Positions 26,429 to 34,887 of a stretch of DNA of 64,000 bases are shown one piece after another. The notes beneath the pieces are model-generated. The model ran no database searches. It saw only the letters and a list, made by a program, of their open reading frames with translations, and had not been told where the DNA came from. The stretch comes from Curtobacterium sp. MCLR17_007 (GTDB lineage: Bacteria > Actinomycetota > Actinomycetes > Actinomycetales > Microbacteriaceae), in contig NZ_CP126271.1 of NCBI RefSeq assembly GCF_003234655.2, positions 3,162,001 to 3,226,000 of the forward strand, in the 5' to 3' direction. Within the stretch, counting starts at the first letter, position 1, and every line of letters starts with the position of its first letter. A program made the position numbers and the translations under genes.

Positions 26429-27250
26429 CTACTCCAGCACGGGCGTGTTCGTCTCCGACGACAGCCACTGCTTCTGCAGGGCGGCGAGCGTGCCGTCGTC
26501 GTCGAGCGTCTTCAGCGCCTTGTCGACCTTGCTCGTCAGGCCGGAGTCCTTGGGCAGGACGAAGCCGAACTGGTCGCCCGTGCCGTCGGCCGGGAACTGC
26601 GCCGACACGGTGCCGTCGTCGAGCTGCGCGCCGGACATGTAGAAGGCGGTCGGCAGGTCGGTGACGATCGCGTCGATCTGGCCGGACTTGAGCGCCAGGA
26701 CGGCGTCGTCGTTCGAGTTGAAGACCTGCGGGGTCACGCCGAGCACGTCCTTGACGCTCGTGATGCTCGTCGAGCCGGCGGCGACGCCGATCGTGTCCTG
26801 CTTCAGCGACGCCACCGTGGTGTCGTCGACGGCCTTCGACTGCTTCGTCGTCACGACGGCCTGGGTGGTCGTGTAGTACGGCGACGACATGTCGACGGCC
26901 TTCTTGCGCTGCGACGAGATCGAGAACTGCTGGACGTTGAGGTCCCAGTCCTTCGGGCCCGGAGCGACGGCGCTGTCGAACGTGCTGCGCTTCCACACCA
27001 CGTCGGACTTCGCGTAGCCCATCTCCTTCGCGACGGCGTACGCCACTGCGGACTCGAAGCCCTTGCCGGACTGCGGCTTGTTGTCCTCGACCCACGGCGA
27101 GTACGCGGGCTGCCCGGTCGCGATCGTGAGCTTGCCGTCGGTCACCGCACCGTCCGAGCCCGTGCTGCCGCCCGCCGAGCACGCGGTGAGCGCGAGGGCG
27201 GCGACGGCGGTGGTCGCGATGGCGAGGGAGAGACGGAACGATCGAGTCAC
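26429..27250 (-). CDS. Amino-acid ABC transporter, substrate-binding lipoprotein
   Basis: 273 residues. Signal peptide with lipobox LTAC (Cys near 26), then a family 3 solute-binding fold: LTIATGQPAYSPWVEDNK, GFESAVAYAVAKEMGY and IGVAAGSTS. It delivers a polar amino acid or related compound to the permease; the ligand is not resolved. The GTG at 27250 was chosen because GAAGG lies 7 nt upstream and the signal peptide starts directly there. Confidence 0.9.
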   Translation of the reverse strand: MTRSFRLSLAIATTAVAALALTACSAGGSTGSDGAVTDGKLTIATGQPAYSPWVEDNKPQSGKGFESAVAYAVAKEMGYAKSDVVWKRSTFDSAVAPGPKDWDLNVQQFSISSQRKKAVDMSSPYYTTTQAVVTTKQSKAVDDTTVASLKQDTIGVAAGSTSITSVKDVLGVTPQVFNSNDDAVLALKSGQIDAIVTDLPTAFYMSGAQLDDGTVSAQFPADGTGDQFGFVLPKDSGLTSKVDKALKTLDDDGTLAALQKQWLSSETNTPVLE

Positions 27251-27289
27251 GGTCGGGCCTTCGTGCAAGGGGGTGGGGGGGCAGCACGA

Positions 27290-27295
27290 AGTGTA
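27290..27295 (-). promoter_or_regulatory. -10 box of the amino-acid ABC operon
   Basis: TACACT on the minus strand, 39 nt before the GTG of the binding protein. A run of C (G on the plus strand) lies in the leader. Confidence 0.35.
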
Positions 27296-27367
27296 CCGGC
27301 AGGTGGGATACCAGCACGCGCAGGACGTCGGGCGTTGGGCGTCGCGCGACGTCGCACGCGCGTGCGC

Positions 27368-27844
27368 TCAGGCCAGTGTGAAGTCCTCGAACGAGAACCC
27401 GGGCGAGACCAGGCAGCTCAGGAGCACCTCGCCCTCGCCGGGGAGCGTGCGCTGCCAGACACCGCCGCGGACGAACGCCTGCGCGTCGTTCACCCGGTCG
27501 CGCCCCGCGTCCGGTCCGAGGGTGATCGTCGCGCCGGGCTCCGGGGACTCCCCCGACCCACCGAGCTGCAGCTCGACGGAGTCCGGCCCGTGCCACATCC
27601 AGATCTCGTCGCTCGTGACCCGGTGCCATGCGGACGCCTCGCCCGGGGGCAGCAGGAAGTGGATCAGCGTCGCCGCGGGTCGCTGGCCGCCGGGCACCGA
27701 CACCGTCGCCGGCGAGGTCCACGTGCGGACGTACCAGCCGCCCTCGGGGTGCGGCTCCATGCCGAGCGCCATCGCCCGCTTCGGGACGTCGAGCCACTCG
27801 ATCAGTTCGCCGTCGACCGTCCGTCGTGCCATCTGCCCGTCCAT
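27368..27844 (-). CDS. Cupin protein of the DUF985 family
   Basis: 158 residues. A single cupin barrel of the RmlC-like DUF985 group: HPEGGWYVRTWTSP, STLIHFLL-like segment TLIHFLLPPGEASAWHRV, DEIWMWHGPDSVEL and CLVSPGFSFEDF. Function of the family is uncertain; some members are likely sugar-binding or epimerase-like. It lies 7 nt behind the deaminase gene and is probably co-transcribed. An internal ATG at 27832 is an alternative start. Confidence 0.85.
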   Translation of the reverse strand: MDGQMARRTVDGELIEWLDVPKRAMALGMEPHPEGGWYVRTWTSPATVSVPGGQRPAATLIHFLLPPGEASAWHRVTSDEIWMWHGPDSVELQLGGSGESPEPGATITLGPDAGRDRVNDAQAFVRGGVWQRTLPGEGEVLLSCLVSPGFSFEDFTLA

Positions 27845-27851
27845 GCCACCA

Positions 27852-29204
27852 TCATCCCGCGTCGGCCGGCGACGGCCGACCGTCCTGCAAGAGCAGCTGC
27901 CCGTCCTGCGCGCGCAGCTGCGCGTCCTGCGCGCGGACCCGCCCGCGGATGACGGTCGCGACCGCGCGGCCCGCGCCGTCCTCGACGAGTTCGGCGAGCG
28001 CGTCGGGCACCGTCCGGGCGTCCACGTCGAACACCGCCAGGTCGGCCCGAGCCCCGACGGCCAGGTGCCCGATCCGGTCGGGCCCGACCGCCAGGCCCAT
28101 CGCGTGCGCCCCGCCGAGCGTCGCCGCCGACAGCAGCCGCTCGTGCAGGTCACGGTCGCCGTACCCCTGCGCGCGGGCGACCCGGTGCAGCGCGGTGACG
28201 TCGGCCATCAGGTCGAGCGACGGGGACGAGGAGAGCGAGTCGGTGCCGATCGCGATCGGGCTGCCCTCGCGCAGGTAGTCGGCGACGGGCGGCGGGTCGA
28301 GCCCGATGACGGCGTTCGACCGGGGACACAGGGCGACGGCGGTGCCGCGGGCACGGAGCAGCGCGCGGTCGGCCGCGGTCATGTAGACGCCGTGCGCGAT
28401 GTGGCAGTCCGGGCCGAGCACCCCGAGCCGGTCGACGAACGAGGTCGCACTGGCCCCGAACCCGAGCGCCCGCATCGCCCGGAAGGACGGCACGTTCGCC
28501 AGGTGCCAGTCGGTCCCGTGCTCGTCGGTCGTGTCCGGCCCGGCCAGCCGCTCCCCCTCGAAGGCCGCTTCCCCCAGGTGCAGGTGCAGCCGCAGACCGC
28601 GCTGGCGCACGATGTCGGGCAGCTCGAGCAGCGGGGCGACGTCGAGCGAGTACGGCGCGTGCGGTGACAGCCCGGCACCCGGAGAGGTCGGGACGCGCTC
28701 GAGCTCGTCGAGCACCTGGTCGCGGCCGTGCGCCTGCCAGGCTGCGTTCTCCCAGTCCATCACCTCCCAGTAGGCGATGCCACCGAGGCCCGCGTCGGCG
28801 AGCGCGTCGACCGCCTCGATGTCGGTGACGATGTCCGCGATGCTCGTCACACCGGCGACGATCGACCGGGCAGCACCGGCGGCGGCCTCGGCTCGCCAGT
28901 CGTGCTCGCCTGCGTAGACGGTGTTGAACGCGGCGGCCCAGTCCTCGAACCCGTCGTACCGTCCTTGGCCGACACTCGCCATGCCGGTGTACTGCAGATG
29001 CGAGTGCGCGTTCACGAGGCCGGGCAGCAGTGCACCGCGCCACCGTCGTTCGGTCCACGGGGACCCGTCGAGCTGGTCGACGACCCATGAGCGCTCGCCG
29101 ACGTGCAGGATCCGTCCGTCCCGGACCGCGACGGCGCCGTCGGCGATGGGCGGCGCGGTCATCGGCACGACGATGCGCGCCGAGTGCACGGTCGTCTCGG
29201 TCAC
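27852..29204 (-). CDS. Amidohydrolase, nucleoside/purine-type deaminase
   Basis: 450 residues. Metal-dependent TIM-barrel deaminase of the SsnA/MtaD/aminofutalosine deaminase branch: zinc ligands in NAHSHLQYTG, LHLHLGEA, HIAHGVYMT and GTDSLSSSPSLD; the proton shuttle Glu is in HLGEA. Likely deaminates adenine-type nucleosides or their thioethers. GTG 29204 overlaps the stop of the SAH-hydrolase-like gene (GTGA), which suggests consecutive steps. The C-terminus ends in three seven-residue repeats. The exact substrate is inference. Confidence 0.8.
   Translation of the reverse strand: MTETTVHSARIVVPMTAPPIADGAVAVRDGRILHVGERSWVVDQLDGSPWTERRWRGALLPGLVNAHSHLQYTGMASVGQGRYDGFEDWAAAFNTVYAGEHDWRAEAAAGAARSIVAGVTSIADIVTDIEAVDALADAGLGGIAYWEVMDWENAAWQAHGRDQVLDELERVPTSPGAGLSPHAPYSLDVAPLLELPDIVRQRGLRLHLHLGEAAFEGERLAGPDTTDEHGTDWHLANVPSFRAMRALGFGASATSFVDRLGVLGPDCHIAHGVYMTAADRALLRARGTAVALCPRSNAVIGLDPPPVADYLREGSPIAIGTDSLSSSPSLDLMADVTALHRVARAQGYGDRDLHERLLSAATLGGAHAMGLAVGPDRIGHLAVGARADLAVFDVDARTVPDALAELVEDGAGRAVATVIRGRVRAQDAQLRAQDGQLLLQDGRPSPADAG
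27880..27937. repeat. 21-bp tandem repeat inside the deaminase gene
   Basis: Units 27880-27900 and 27901-27921 differ at three bases; a third, partial unit follows. It encodes a C-terminal heptad pattern (RAQDAQL, RAQDGQL, LLQDG). Confidence 0.75.
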
Positions 29205-30889
29205 GCGGGGTCCCCGAAGCGGGTCGTCCGGACGTCCGGCTCGCGGGCCGCGGGCTGCGGAGCGACCGGGACGGGAGGCTCGGCTCGGCTGCCGAACGCG
29301 GCCAGCGCCACGCGGGCGGTCACCTCGTCCACCGCGGGGTCGACCGGGACGACGGCCCGCGGGAGTTCGTCTCCACGCTCGAGCAGCATCCGGACGGCAC
29401 CGAGCTGCACGGCGAAGGACAGGTCCATGATCTCGATCGGGTTGCCCTCGGCCGCGGTGATGTTGATGCACCCGCCGTCGTCGAGCACGAGGACGCCGTG
29501 CTCCTCGCCCGGGAACACGAACCGCTCGCACTTCGGTCCGACGGGTGTGCGGGTGGCGCCGGCGGCGAGCGCGTCGTCGATCGCGACCTCCTGGTCGACG
29601 CCCCCGGCCACGGCGACGACGGCGTCGGGGGCGCATGCCCGCAGCACCGCGACGCTGATCGTGTCCCGCACGCCGGTCGCGCTCATCACCAGGTCGGCAT
29701 CGCGGACGGCCTCGACGAGCGGTGCGACAGCATGTCCGGCGAACCGCGCCTGGAGGGCGCGGACGGGGTCCGTCTCGGCGACCGTGACCCGGAAGCCGAG
29801 CGCGCGGAGCACCATGGCGACCCCTTCGCCCACGTGCCCGTACCCGGCGACGACAGCGGAGCCTCCCGGGACCACCCGGTGTGTTCCGGACCGCAGCCCG
29901 TCGACCAGGTCGAGCGTCGCGAACACGGTCGACTGCCCGGTGCCGTACCGGTTGTCGAAGGAGGTCTTGGTGCGGGCGTCGTTGACGGCGACCACGGGGA
30001 TGCCGAGCTCGCCCCGGTCCTCCAGCACGCGCAGGGGGCGCAGTCCGCTCGTGGTCTCCTCTGCCGCGCCGAGCATCGTCGGGAGCAGGTCCGGCCGTTC
30101 CTGGTGCGCGAGTCGGATGACGTGCGCGCCGTCGTCCAGCAGGACGTGCGGGCGGGTGTCGAGCATCGCGAGCGCCAGGGCCTTCTGCTCGGGCAGGGTC
30201 GCGGCGCTGTCCGCGAAGACGGGGAGACCGGCACGGCGGAGCTCGTCGGCGACCGCGTCGTCCGTCTCGTCCGCGTGGGCGTACACCGCGACCTCGGCGC
30301 CGGCGTCCCGCAGCAGCAGCGACAGCACGGCGGTCTTCGGTTCGAGCACCATCGCCACACCGACGCGGGTGCCACGCAGCAGTCCCTGCTCGCGGAGCTC
30401 GGCCGCGACGGCGCGGGAGACCGGCATGCCGCGGCGTGCCCAGCGGACCCGGGACGCGGCCGCGGGGTCGTCCTCCGGTTCGCGGCCGGTCGAGACCAGG
30501 AAGACGTCGTCAGCGGTCATCGGGATGCCGAGCACGCCGGGCCGCGCGGGGGTCAACGGGCCGAAGGCGTCCTCGTCGACGGCGGGCTCGTGGCGGCCCG
30601 CGTCGACGACGAGCAGGGTACGGCCGCGGGGGCGGTCGAGGGCCTGCTCCACCGCGAGGGCGCTCTGGTCTGGGGTGCCGAGGCACCACAGCTGGTCGAC
30701 GAGGTCGTCCGACCTGGCGGCCCGGGCGCCGAGGCCCGTCAGCAGGGTGTCGAGCGCGGCGGCGTCGCGCGGGTCCCCGCCGACGATGCGGAAGGTCCGT
30801 GCGGCGACGAGCATGTTGGTCGTCCGGGCCAGGTGCCGGACGGCCGCCGAGGCCCACGCCAGCGTGTCGGGGTCGGAGCGCGGCGGCAT
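29201..30889 (-). CDS. S-adenosylhomocysteine hydrolase-like protein with extra N-terminal domain
   Basis: 562 residues. Residues 150-540 match the SAH hydrolase fold: VLLDDGAHVI (249-258), EETTSG (277-282), NDARTKTSFDNRYG (303-316) with the catalytic Lys and Asp, the NAD loop VVAGYGHVGEG (346-356) and PIEIMDLSFA. The usual Cys after YG is Thr, and the histidine-rich C-terminal substrate loop is different. The first 150 residues are not part of standard SAHH, which is about 430-490 residues. It may act on SAH or another adenosyl thioether, then pass the nucleoside to the coupled deaminase. TACGCT lies 6 nt before the ATG. Confidence 0.75.
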   Translation of the reverse strand: MPPRSDPDTLAWASAAVRHLARTTNMLVAARTFRIVGGDPRDAAALDTLLTGLGARAARSDDLVDQLWCLGTPDQSALAVEQALDRPRGRTLLVVDAGRHEPAVDEDAFGPLTPARPGVLGIPMTADDVFLVSTGREPEDDPAAASRVRWARRGMPVSRAVAAELREQGLLRGTRVGVAMVLEPKTAVLSLLLRDAGAEVAVYAHADETDDAVADELRRAGLPVFADSAATLPEQKALALAMLDTRPHVLLDDGAHVIRLAHQERPDLLPTMLGAAEETTSGLRPLRVLEDRGELGIPVVAVNDARTKTSFDNRYGTGQSTVFATLDLVDGLRSGTHRVVPGGSAVVAGYGHVGEGVAMVLRALGFRVTVAETDPVRALQARFAGHAVAPLVEAVRDADLVMSATGVRDTISVAVLRACAPDAVVAVAGGVDQEVAIDDALAAGATRTPVGPKCERFVFPGEEHGVLVLDDGGCINITAAEGNPIEIMDLSFAVQLGAVRMLLERGDELPRAVVPVDPAVDEVTARVALAAFGSRAEPPVPVAPQPAAREPDVRTTRFGDPA

Positions 30890-30895
30890 GGTCCC

Positions 30896-30901
30896 AGCGT
30901 A
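30896..30901 (-). promoter_or_regulatory. -10 box of the SAHH-like operon
   Basis: TACGCT on the minus strand, 6 nt before ATG 30889; leaderless start. It lies in the 20-nt gap after the PrsW gene. Confidence 0.5.
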
Positions 30902-30909
30902 GGGCTCGG

Positions 30910-31890
30910 TCAGCGCAGCGCGTGTGGCGGGGGTGCGTCGTGCCAGCCGGGGACGCGGGGCTGCTGGTCGGCGTACTCGGCGCCGTCGGTGTACTCGGCG
31001 GGGAGGCGGCGGGCGCGACGTCGGAAGTGCACCTGCACGCCGATGAGCACCGCGACGCCGATGGCCGACACGACCGCCAGCCCGACCAGGTACAGCGTGG
31101 TCACGAGTCCGGCGACGGAGGACGGCACCGCCCCGTTCTGCGCGGCCGACAGCGGCGTGCCCGTCAGCAGGAAGGCCAGCACCGTCGAGATGGTCGAGTT
31201 CGAGTCGTACAGTCCGTGCAGCACCGAGACGACGACGTAGGTGACGAGCACGGTCCAGGTCCACCGGAAGCGCGGGCGACCGTGCGCGACGCCGAACAGC
31301 ACCGCGCCGAGGATCGCCGTCCAGAGCACGTGCCCGACGGGTGAGAGGATCGCGCGCAGCACCTCGGTCTGCAGCAGGGACGCCAGGTCGATGCCTCGGG
31401 TGGTGATCGCGGCGTTGAAGGCGTAGCCGGCCGACTCGAACGCGGCGAACCCGGCACCGACCGTCGCGCCGAGCAGGGCACCCTGGCGCGCGGTCTTCGG
31501 GCGGACCCGCCACCCGACGACGACCAGCAGCACGCCCTTGACGAACTCCTCGGCCAGGCCGACCAGGAGGTAGATCAACGCACCCTGGCGCAGGTCCGAC
31601 TCGAGCAGGGAGGCGCCGAGCACGCCGAGGATCCCGCCGACGAAGAACGCCGTGACGAGCTGCATCGTGCTGACCGTGCCCGTGACCCGCTCGATGACGA
31701 ACAGCACCACGGTGAACGGCACGAGGAAGCTGCCGAGCAGGATGATCGTCGGCACCAGGTTGGTGTTGCTCGTGTACACGGTCACGACGATCGTCACGAC
31801 CCACAGCACGAACCCGACGACCAGGGTCTTCCACCACCAGCCGTGACGGTGGTGCGGGTGGTCCACGGGGAGGTCGGCGGGCATGCTCAT
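30910..31890 (-). CDS. PrsW family intramembrane metalloprotease
   Basis: 326 residues with about eight membrane helices. The family motifs are all present: EEFVKG (near 118), FAAFESAGYAF and HVLWTAILG, which hold the Glu and His ligands within the membrane. PrsW proteins cleave membrane-anchored anti-sigma factors in some bacteria, but here no anti-sigma gene is adjacent. The cytoplasmic N-terminus is His-rich. Two ATGs (31890 and 31884) are possible; the first has a CATCCT box 6 nt upstream. Confidence 0.88.
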   Translation of the reverse strand: MSMPADLPVDHPHHRHGWWWKTLVVGFVLWVVTIVVTVYTSNTNLVPTIILLGSFLVPFTVVLFVIERVTGTVSTMQLVTAFFVGGILGVLGASLLESDLRQGALIYLLVGLAEEFVKGVLLVVVGWRVRPKTARQGALLGATVGAGFAAFESAGYAFNAAITTRGIDLASLLQTEVLRAILSPVGHVLWTAILGAVLFGVAHGRPRFRWTWTVLVTYVVVSVLHGLYDSNSTISTVLAFLLTGTPLSAAQNGAVPSSVAGLVTTLYLVGLAVVSAIGVAVLIGVQVHFRRRARRLPAEYTDGAEYADQQPRVPGWHDAPPPHALR

Positions 31891-31896
31891 CCGCCC

Positions 31897-31902
31897 AGGA
31901 TG
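31897..31902 (-). promoter_or_regulatory. -10 box of the PrsW gene
   Basis: CATCCT on the minus strand, 6 nt before ATG 31890; a weak match. Confidence 0.3.
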
Positions 31903-31960
31903 CCCCGGTGGCGCCGGACCCGTTCCGAGCCGTGCGGGAATGGTCCGGACGGCTCGGACG

Positions 31961-31966
31961 TACTCT
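31961..31966 (+). promoter_or_regulatory. -10 box of the glutaredoxin-like gene
   Basis: TACTCT, 6 nt before ATG 31973; leaderless start. Confidence 0.5.
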
Positions 31967-31972
31967 CTCTGC

Positions 31973-32236
31973 ATGACCGACGAGACGTTCGACCAGGTGA
32001 CCATGTTCGGCGCGGACTGGTGCCGCGACTGCCGGCGCTCGAAGGCGCTGCTCGACTCGCTCGGGGTCGACTACACGTACGTCGACGTGGAGCAGGACCT
32101 GTCGGCGGCCGCCCGCGCCGAGGCGATCAGCGGACGGAAGAACATCCCCGTCGTGGTGCTGCCGAACGGCACGCACTTCGTCGAGCCGTCGGACGCCGAA
32201 CTGCGTGCCGAGCTCGAGGCGTCCGGCGTCGTCTGA
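31973..32236 (+). CDS. Glutaredoxin-like protein (mycoredoxin type)
   Basis: 87 residues, thioredoxin fold. The active site is FGADWCRDCRRSK (Cys17 and Cys20), with the cis-proline in RKNIPVVVLPNG. Mycoredoxins use mycothiol to reduce mixed disulfides in actinobacteria; the more common active-site sequence is CGYC, so CRDC is a variant. The frame is open further upstream, but the leaderless -10 box fixes the ATG at 31973. Confidence 0.85.
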   Translation: MTDETFDQVTMFGADWCRDCRRSKALLDSLGVDYTYVDVEQDLSAAARAEAISGRKNIPVVVLPNGTHFVEPSDAELRAELEASGVV

Positions 32237-32284
32237 CCCCGACGCGCGTCCGGCCCCGAACTCCGCGCCTGACCGGCCCGCGGG

Positions 32285-32314
32285 CGGACAGACATCCGAC
32301 GAGTCGGGCATGAT
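32285..32314 (+). promoter_or_regulatory. Promoter and FCD-type operator of the fuconolactonase operon
   Basis: -35-like CGGACA (32285-32290), -10 CATGAT (32309-32314), 6 nt before GTG 32321. The motif CAGACATCCGAC (32289-32300) lies between them and matches the sites at 33168 and 43445. Confidence 0.55.
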
Positions 32315-32320
32315 GGCGAC

Positions 32321-33178
32321 GTGATCGTCGACGCGCACCACCACCTCTGGGACCCGTCCGAGCGTGCCTACCCGTGGATGGACGACTCCGTCGCCCCCAT
32401 CCGGCGCCGGTTCGACGCCGACGACCTGCGTGCAGCGGTCGCCGGCACCGACGTCACGGCCACGATCGCCGTCCAGGCCGTGCACGACCCGGACGAGACC
32501 GCCTGGCTCCTGACGCAGCGCGTCCCCGTCGCCGGGGTCGTCGGCTGGGTCGACCTGACCGCGCCCGACGTCGTCGACCGGCTCGCGGCGCTGGTCGACC
32601 TCGAGCGCGAGGGCGGCCCGCGGCTGGTCGGCATCCGGCACCTGGCGCACGACGAGCCCGACCGCGACTGGCTCGCGCGCGACGACGTCGTGGCCGGCGT
32701 GCGGGTGCTCGCCGCGGCAGGGATGCCGTTCGACCTGCTGGTCCGCGATCGGGAACACGCGGCGGCGGTGACGCTCGTCGACGCGGTCCCGGACGGCGTC
32801 TTCGTCCTCGACCACGCCGGCAAGCCCGACATCGCCCACGACGACACTGACGTCGCGATCGCCTGGCGCGCCCGGATGGACGACCTGGCCGCGCGACCCA
32901 ACGTCCTGTGCAAGGTCTCCGGCCTGGTCACCGAGGCGGGCACCGACTGGCGCGAGCGACCTGTCGCCCGGTACGCCCGACAGGTCGTCGAGGCGTTCGG
33001 CCCGGACCGGTCCCTGTTCGGCTCGGACTGGCCGGTCTCCACGCTGCAGGGCGACTACGCCGAGGTGCTCCGGACCGCTTCGGACGCACTCGCCGACCTG
33101 TCGGACGACGAGCGCGACGCCGTGTTCCGGCGTACCGCCGAGCGGGTCTACCTTGCCGCGGCCCCACCGCAGACATAG
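32321..33178 (+). CDS. L-fuconolactonase (amidohydrolase_2 family)
   Basis: 285 residues. Opens L-fucono-1,5-lactone to L-fuconate. The amidohydrolase_2 barrel shows DAHHHLWDP (4-12), GIRHLAHDEPDRDWL, DHAGKPDI and FGSDWPVS, the pattern of fuconolactonases and rhamnonolactonases. It starts the plus-strand operon lactonase, diketo-acid hydrolase, dehydrogenase, regulator; these neighbours favour L-fucose over L-rhamnose. GTG 32321 follows a promoter that carries the shared CAGACATC motif. Confidence 0.85.
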   Translation: MIVDAHHHLWDPSERAYPWMDDSVAPIRRRFDADDLRAAVAGTDVTATIAVQAVHDPDETAWLLTQRVPVAGVVGWVDLTAPDVVDRLAALVDLEREGGPRLVGIRHLAHDEPDRDWLARDDVVAGVRVLAAAGMPFDLLVRDREHAAAVTLVDAVPDGVFVLDHAGKPDIAHDDTDVAIAWRARMDDLAARPNVLCKVSGLVTEAGTDWRERPVARYARQVVEAFGPDRSLFGSDWPVSTLQGDYAEVLRTASDALADLSDDERDAVFRRTAERVYLAAAPPQT

Positions 33179-33188
33179 GATGTCTGCG
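33153..33188 (+). promoter_or_regulatory. Internal promoter with perfect FCD operator palindrome
   Basis: -35 TTGCCG (33153-33158), 17-nt spacer, -10 TAGGAT (33176-33181). The -10 is the centre of a perfect palindrome at 33168-33188: CGCAGACAT, AGG, ATGTCTGCG. It overlaps the end of the lactonase gene and drives the hydrolase, SDR and regulator genes. Confidence 0.7.
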
Positions 33189-33206
33189 CGGTCACAGCGA
33201 CCGCGC
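33186..33206 (+). promoter_or_regulatory. Leader hairpin before the FAH hydrolase gene
   Basis: GCGCGGTC and GACCGCGC pair around a 5-nt loop, right at the expected transcription start. It could stabilise the 5' end or act as a weak terminator for readthrough. Confidence 0.4.
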
Positions 33207-33260
33207 AGCGGCTGGACGGTCGCATGCGCCGCATCGACGCGGCGCGGAGAGCGAGGAACG

Positions 33261-34109
33261 ATGCGGTTCGCACGACTCGGCCCGGCGGGCGACGAGATCC
33301 CCGTGGCCCACGACACCGACGGGCAGGCGTACGACCTCCGTCCGGTCACGGCCGACATCACCGGTGCGTTCCTGGCCGCCGACCCCGTCGCACGCGTGCG
33401 GGACGCGATCGCCGCGGGCGAGCTCGGGGTCCTGCCCGACGCCGACACCCTGCGCCGCGGCGCCCCGGTCGCCCGGCCCGGCAAGGTCGTCTGCATCGGC
33501 CTGAACTACCGCGACCACGCCGCCGAGACCGGCGCTCAGATCCCGACCGAGCCGATCGTGTTCATGAAGGACCCGATGACGGTCATCGGCCCGGACGACG
33601 AGGTGCTGGTGCCCCGCAAGAGCGCCAAGACCGACTGGGAGATCGAGCTCGCCGTCGTGATCGGCACCACCGCGCGCTACTGCGAGTCCGAGGACGAGGC
33701 CGCCACGCACATCGCGGGCTACACGATCGCGAACGACGTCTCAGAGCGCGAGTTCCAGATCGAGCGCGGCGGGCAGTGGGACAAGGGCAAGTCCTGCGAG
33801 ACGTTCAACCCGCTGGGCCCGTGGCTGGTCACTGCCGACGCCATCGACCCGGCCGACCTGGCGCTGCGACTGACCGTGAACGGGGAGGTCCGTCAGGACG
33901 GCTCGACCGCGGACATGATCTTCCGGCCGGCCGAGATCGTGCACTACCTGTCGCAGTTCATGGTCCTGTACCCGGGTGACGTCATCAGCACCGGCACCCC
34001 CGCCGGTGTCGCTCTCGGCAGCGGCGCCCCGTACCTGCAGCCCGGCGACGTCGTCGAGCTCACCGCGGACGGCCTCGGCACCCAGCGCCAGACGATGGGT
34101 GCGGCCTGA
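33261..34109 (+). CDS. FAH-family hydrolase, probable 2,4-diketo-3-deoxy-L-fuconate hydrolase
   Basis: 282 residues. Fumarylacetoacetate-hydrolase fold: VVCIGLNYRDHAAETG (76-91), EPIVFMKDP, metal ligands in DWEIELAVVIG, IANDVSERE and GDVISTGTPAGVALG. In the non-phosphorylating L-fucose route this family splits 2,4-diketo-3-deoxy-L-fuconate into pyruvate and L-lactate. The stop codon overlaps the next ATG (TGATG). The role rests on its neighbours; FAH domains as such serve many pathways. Confidence 0.85.
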   Translation: MRFARLGPAGDEIPVAHDTDGQAYDLRPVTADITGAFLAADPVARVRDAIAAGELGVLPDADTLRRGAPVARPGKVVCIGLNYRDHAAETGAQIPTEPIVFMKDPMTVIGPDDEVLVPRKSAKTDWEIELAVVIGTTARYCESEDEAATHIAGYTIANDVSEREFQIERGGQWDKGKSCETFNPLGPWLVTADAIDPADLALRLTVNGEVRQDGSTADMIFRPAEIVHYLSQFMVLYPGDVISTGTPAGVALGSGAPYLQPGDVVELTADGLGTQRQTMGAA

Positions 34110-34852
34110 TGGCCGGCTCGCACGACGGGCTCCGCGCCGTCGTCACCGGTGGCGCCTCGGGCATCGGCGCCGCGATCGCGGTGGCACTCCGGGACCGCGG
34201 GGCGAGCGTGGCCGTCCTCGACCTGCAGCCCTCGGCCGACTTCCCGTCGTTCACCTGTGACGTCAGCGACGACACGTCCGTGCGCGCGGCCGTCGCCGCG
34301 GCGGCGGACGCCCTCGGTGGCGTCGACGTGCTCGTCAACAACGCGGGCATCGGCGCGCAGGGCACCGTCGAGGACAACCCCGACGACGAGTGGCGCCGCG
34401 TGTACGAGGTCAACGTGCTCGGTGCCGTCCGGCTGACCCGGGCCTGCCTGCCGTTCCTGCGGGAGTCGGGCCGGTCCTCCATCGTGAACACCTGCTCGAT
34501 CGCCGCGACCGCCGGCCTGCCGCAGCGCGCGCTCTACTCCGCGACCAAGGGCGCGATCGCGGCGCTCACCCGCGCCATGGCGGCGGACCACCTCCGCGAG
34601 GGCATCCGCGTCAACGCGGTCAACCCCGGCACGGCAGACACCCCGTGGGTGGGCCGGCTCCTCGACAGTGCCGACGACCCGGCGGCCGAGCGCGCAGCGC
34701 TCGAGGCGCGGCAGCCGCACGGACGGCTCGTCGCCCCGGAGGAGGTCGCCGAGGCGGTCGCCTACCTGACGAGCCCCATGGCGGCCTCGACGACGGGTGT
34801 CGACCTGGCGGTCGACGGCGGGATGCAGGCCCTGCGGCTCCGGCCCGCCTGA
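34109..34852 (+). CDS. SDR, probable 2-keto-3-deoxy-L-fuconate dehydrogenase
   Basis: 247 residues. Classical short-chain dehydrogenase: cofactor loop VVTGGASGIGAAIA (11-24), NNAGIG, the catalytic Ser in TCSIAA and YSATKG (Tyr/Lys), then NPGTADTPWVGR. An Asp at the end of beta-2 (VLDLQ) favours NAD. It oxidises C4 of 2-keto-3-deoxy-L-fuconate for the hydrolase encoded just upstream. Translation is coupled by a one-base overlap. Confidence 0.88.
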   Translation: MAGSHDGLRAVVTGGASGIGAAIAVALRDRGASVAVLDLQPSADFPSFTCDVSDDTSVRAAVAAAADALGGVDVLVNNAGIGAQGTVEDNPDDEWRRVYEVNVLGAVRLTRACLPFLRESGRSSIVNTCSIAATAGLPQRALYSATKGAIAALTRAMAADHLREGIRVNAVNPGTADTPWVGRLLDSADDPAAERAALEARQPHGRLVAPEEVAEAVAYLTSPMAASTTGVDLAVDGGMQALRLRPA

Positions 34853-34887
34853 TGGTCGGGCTCCCCGTCCGGGAGGCCCGGTGCGGG

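Noticed and set aside
24811-27250. Missing second permease gene considered a broken amino-acid transporter.
   Set aside because: Many importers of this class work with a single permease gene as a homodimer; all three genes are intact.
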